Below are positions 62,428-64,000 of a DNA stretch of 64,000 bases, piece after piece. The notes under the pieces were generated by a model. It was not told the origin of the DNA. It did not search any database and worked only from the letters and a program-made list of their open reading frames with translations. Numbering within the stretch: position 1 is the stretch's first letter; every line of letters starts with the position of its first letter. The DNA is taken from assembly GCA_963843065.1 (NCBI GenBank), contig CAWJKX010000185.1:1-64000 (forward strand), written 5' to 3'. Both the position numbers and the translations under genes were made by a program. Origin of the DNA: JAGVPT01 sp963843065. Its GTDB lineage: Bacteria; Bacteroidota; Ignavibacteria; UBA10030; UBA8401.

Positions 62428-64000
62428 ATGTGTTATCGTTTTCATTCGCGTTTGTTCTTAGCAGGACTTGTTTTCGCAATGATGTTCGGCGGCTGTGCTT
62501 CGCAGCAAAACACTGTGGTTGCCACAATCGGCGGGGATAAAATAACGCTTGGTGAATTCGACACGATGTTCGCGAAAAGCAACGGCGGGAAAGACACCGC
62601 GATGAAAGCGGCAGCTGACGACCGGGAAAAATTCTTAGACCTCTATGTAAAATTCAAATTAAAAGTAAAGGATGCATACGCCCAGGGGTATCAAAATTCT
62701 CCGGATCTTCAGGCCGAGATCCAAGAATATAAGCGGAATCTCGCTGTGGCATTATTAATCGAGCATGATATCAATGAGCCTGCACTTCATCGAATGTATG
62801 AGCGTAAGCTTTTTGAAGTGCGTGCCAGCCATATCCTTCTCCAAATGTCCCAGAATGCGAGTCCGGCGGAGACATTAAAGACGTACATAAAGGCAATAAA
62901 AATTATCGACTCGCTGAAAGCCGGACGATCCTTTGAAACACTCGCTCTGAACAACTCCCAAGACCCGTCCGTTGTCTTCAACAAGGGTGATTTGAACTAT
63001 TCTGTTTCCGGAAGGTTGGTGCCGGAGTTTGAAGATGCGATCTTCTCCGCGCCGCCCGGAACATTTTTGCCGTATCCCGTTCGAACGCAATTTGGTTACC
63101 ATATTATTAAAATTACGGACCGCCAGCTTAACCCCGGCACTGTTCGCGTCAGCCATATCATCAAACGGCTCACGCCGAAATCGACGGCACAAGATTCCGC
63201 GAAAGCAATGAAGGATTTAGAGGCAGTGCTTGATTCGCTGAAGCATGGTGGAAAATTTGCCGACCTTGCTAAAATTTATTCTGAAGATAAAGCGAAAGAA
63301 CGGGGTGGGGATGTTGGATTTATGGAACGAGGAAGGACCGTAAAGGAGTTTGATGACGCTGCGTTCAAGCTGAAGGTTGGCGAAGTCTCCCCTATCGTCA
63401 AATCACAATTCGGACTCCATCTCATTCAGGCGACTGATGCGAAGCCAGTTCCTTCTTTTGCAAATATGGAGCAGGAACTCAGGAATACTTACAAACAGCG
63501 TTTCTACCAGAGCGAATACAATTCGTACATCGATGGGTTAAAAAGAGAATATGACTTTGCCCAGTCGGCGGCGGGAGTTTCCGCTTGGAATTCATCACTT
63601 GATACGACAAAAACGACCGATAGCGAAAACTGGGACAGCTCTTTCACTGCAGCGACAAGGGCAAAGGAATTGTTTACTTTCGCAGGTCAAAAAATAACAA
63701 TCGACTCCGTCATTCACCGAGTTAAAGGAGAAAAAAACCTTCAAGGCCTGCCGCTTGCCCTTCATGTAACCTCGGTCAGAATTTTTGATAAAATATCGAA
63801 CGACCTCCTCGTTGAATACAAAGCACAAAGCGTTGAATCGGAGTTCCCCGACTTTGACAGGACGATAAGGGAATATGAAGAGGGGAGTGTCCTTTTTAAA
63901 GCGGAGCAGAACGAGGTATGGAATAAAATATCGATGAGCGATTCGGCATTGCACGTGTATTTTGAGGCAAACCGCTCGAAATTTACCTGGCCGGACAGGG
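62428..64000 (+). CDS. Lipoprotein-anchored PpiC/parvulin-type peptidyl-prolyl isomerase (3' end outside window)
   Basis: The frame is open to the end of the window, so at least 524 residues are present. The N-terminus is a lipoprotein signal (FLAGLVFAMMFGGC). A SurA-like N-domain with a helix-rich region precedes two rotamase domains, beginning at EVRASHILLQM (130-140) and VRVSHIIKRLTPK (about 238), with GGDVGFMERGRTVKEF in the second. It helps outer-membrane protein folding in the periplasm. A ribosome site TAGGAG lies at about 62412-62417. Confidence 0.9.
   Translation, partial: MCYRFHSRLFLAGLVFAMMFGGCASQQNTVVATIGGDKITLGEFDTMFAKSNGGKDTAMKAAADDREKFLDLYVKFKLKVKDAYAQGYQNSPDLQAEIQEYKRNLAVALLIEHDINEPALHRMYERKLFEVRASHILLQMSQNASPAETLKTYIKAIKIIDSLKAGRSFETLALNNSQDPSVVFNKGDLNYSVSGRLVPEFEDAIFSAPPGTFLPYPVRTQFGYHIIKITDRQLNPGTVRVSHIIKRLTPKSTAQDSAKAMKDLEAVLDSLKHGGKFADLAKIYSEDKAKERGGDVGFMERGRTVKEFDDAAFKLKVGEVSPIVKSQFGLHLIQATDAKPVPSFANMEQELRNTYKQRFYQSEYNSYIDGLKREYDFAQSAAGVSAWNSSLDTTKTTDSENWDSSFTAATRAKELFTFAGQKITIDSVIHRVKGEKNLQGLPLALHVTSVRIFDKISNDLLVEYKAQSVESEFPDFDRTIREYEEGSVLFKAEQNEVWNKISMSDSALHVYFEANRSKFTWPDR

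Overview
The window is a chromosomal segment around the replication origin of a Gram-negative member of the FCB group. It is most likely an Ignavibacteria/Kryptonia-like Bacteroidota-Chlorobiota relative. The evidence is two secreted proteins with type IX secretion C-terminal sorting domains (NYPNPFNPS-type), many lipoproteins, an MlaE-MlaF-MlaD lipid transporter, an omega subunit of the type found in that group, and the dnaA/rpmH/rnpA/yidD/yidC and dnaN/recF/dciA/gyrB/gyrA sets. Assignment below class level is inference.

Layout. 0-6.7 kb: metallophosphoesterase, oxidoreductase, a DUF362 protein and a GHL10 glycosidase-like protein (the last two with T9SS sorting domains), plus a MITE-like element and a transposase remnant. 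6.7-10.3 kb (minus): mreD-mrdA-rodA cell-elongation operon. 10.3-12.7 kb: dnaA (minus) with DnaA boxes on both sides, the probable oriC. 12.7-15.3 kb: rpmH-rnpA-yidD-yidC. 15.4-19.5 kb: a membrane protein made of two homologous halves, then disrupted acyltransferase, alpha-amylase and cytochrome-like genes. 19.7-24 kb: typA, a PP2C phosphatase and a lipoprotein. 24-27.1 kb: a badly broken M28 peptidase and deoxynucleoside kinase. 27.1-30.6 kb: S41 protease, VKOR-like protein, esterase. 30.8-38.1 kb: dnaN-recF-dciA-gyrB-gyrA. 38.2-40.3 kb: a lipoprotein/coiled-coil pair and a small unknown. 40.4-43.0 kb: MlaEFD. 43-50 kb: RRM protein, acyl-CoA ligase, acyl-ACP thioesterase, YghO-like protein, cyclopropane synthase, GNAT. 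50-57.7 kb: nfo, a DUF1460 protein, dnaB, uracil-DNA glycosylase, and the coaBC/rpoZ/gmk/yicC cluster. 57.8-64 kb: rqcH, a REC-DHp protein, BstA-like, SDR, NUDIX and a PpiC isomerase cut by the window end.

Genes cooperate in replication (dnaA, dnaN, recF, gyrase, dnaB, dciA), envelope growth (mreD, PBP2, RodA, YidC, DUF1460 amidase-like) and membrane-lipid handling (MlaEFD, acyl-CoA ligase, thioesterase, Cfa).

Two themes stand out. First, about a dozen genes carry single-base frameshifts. Several are essential or housekeeping (coaBC, gyrB 5' end, dciA, yicC, ung), so many of these are probably sequence errors; the 24-27 kb region looks more genuinely decayed. Second, the intergenic spaces hold many inverted repeats. 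Two of these have terminal inverted repeats plus target duplications, as expected of non-autonomous transposable elements.
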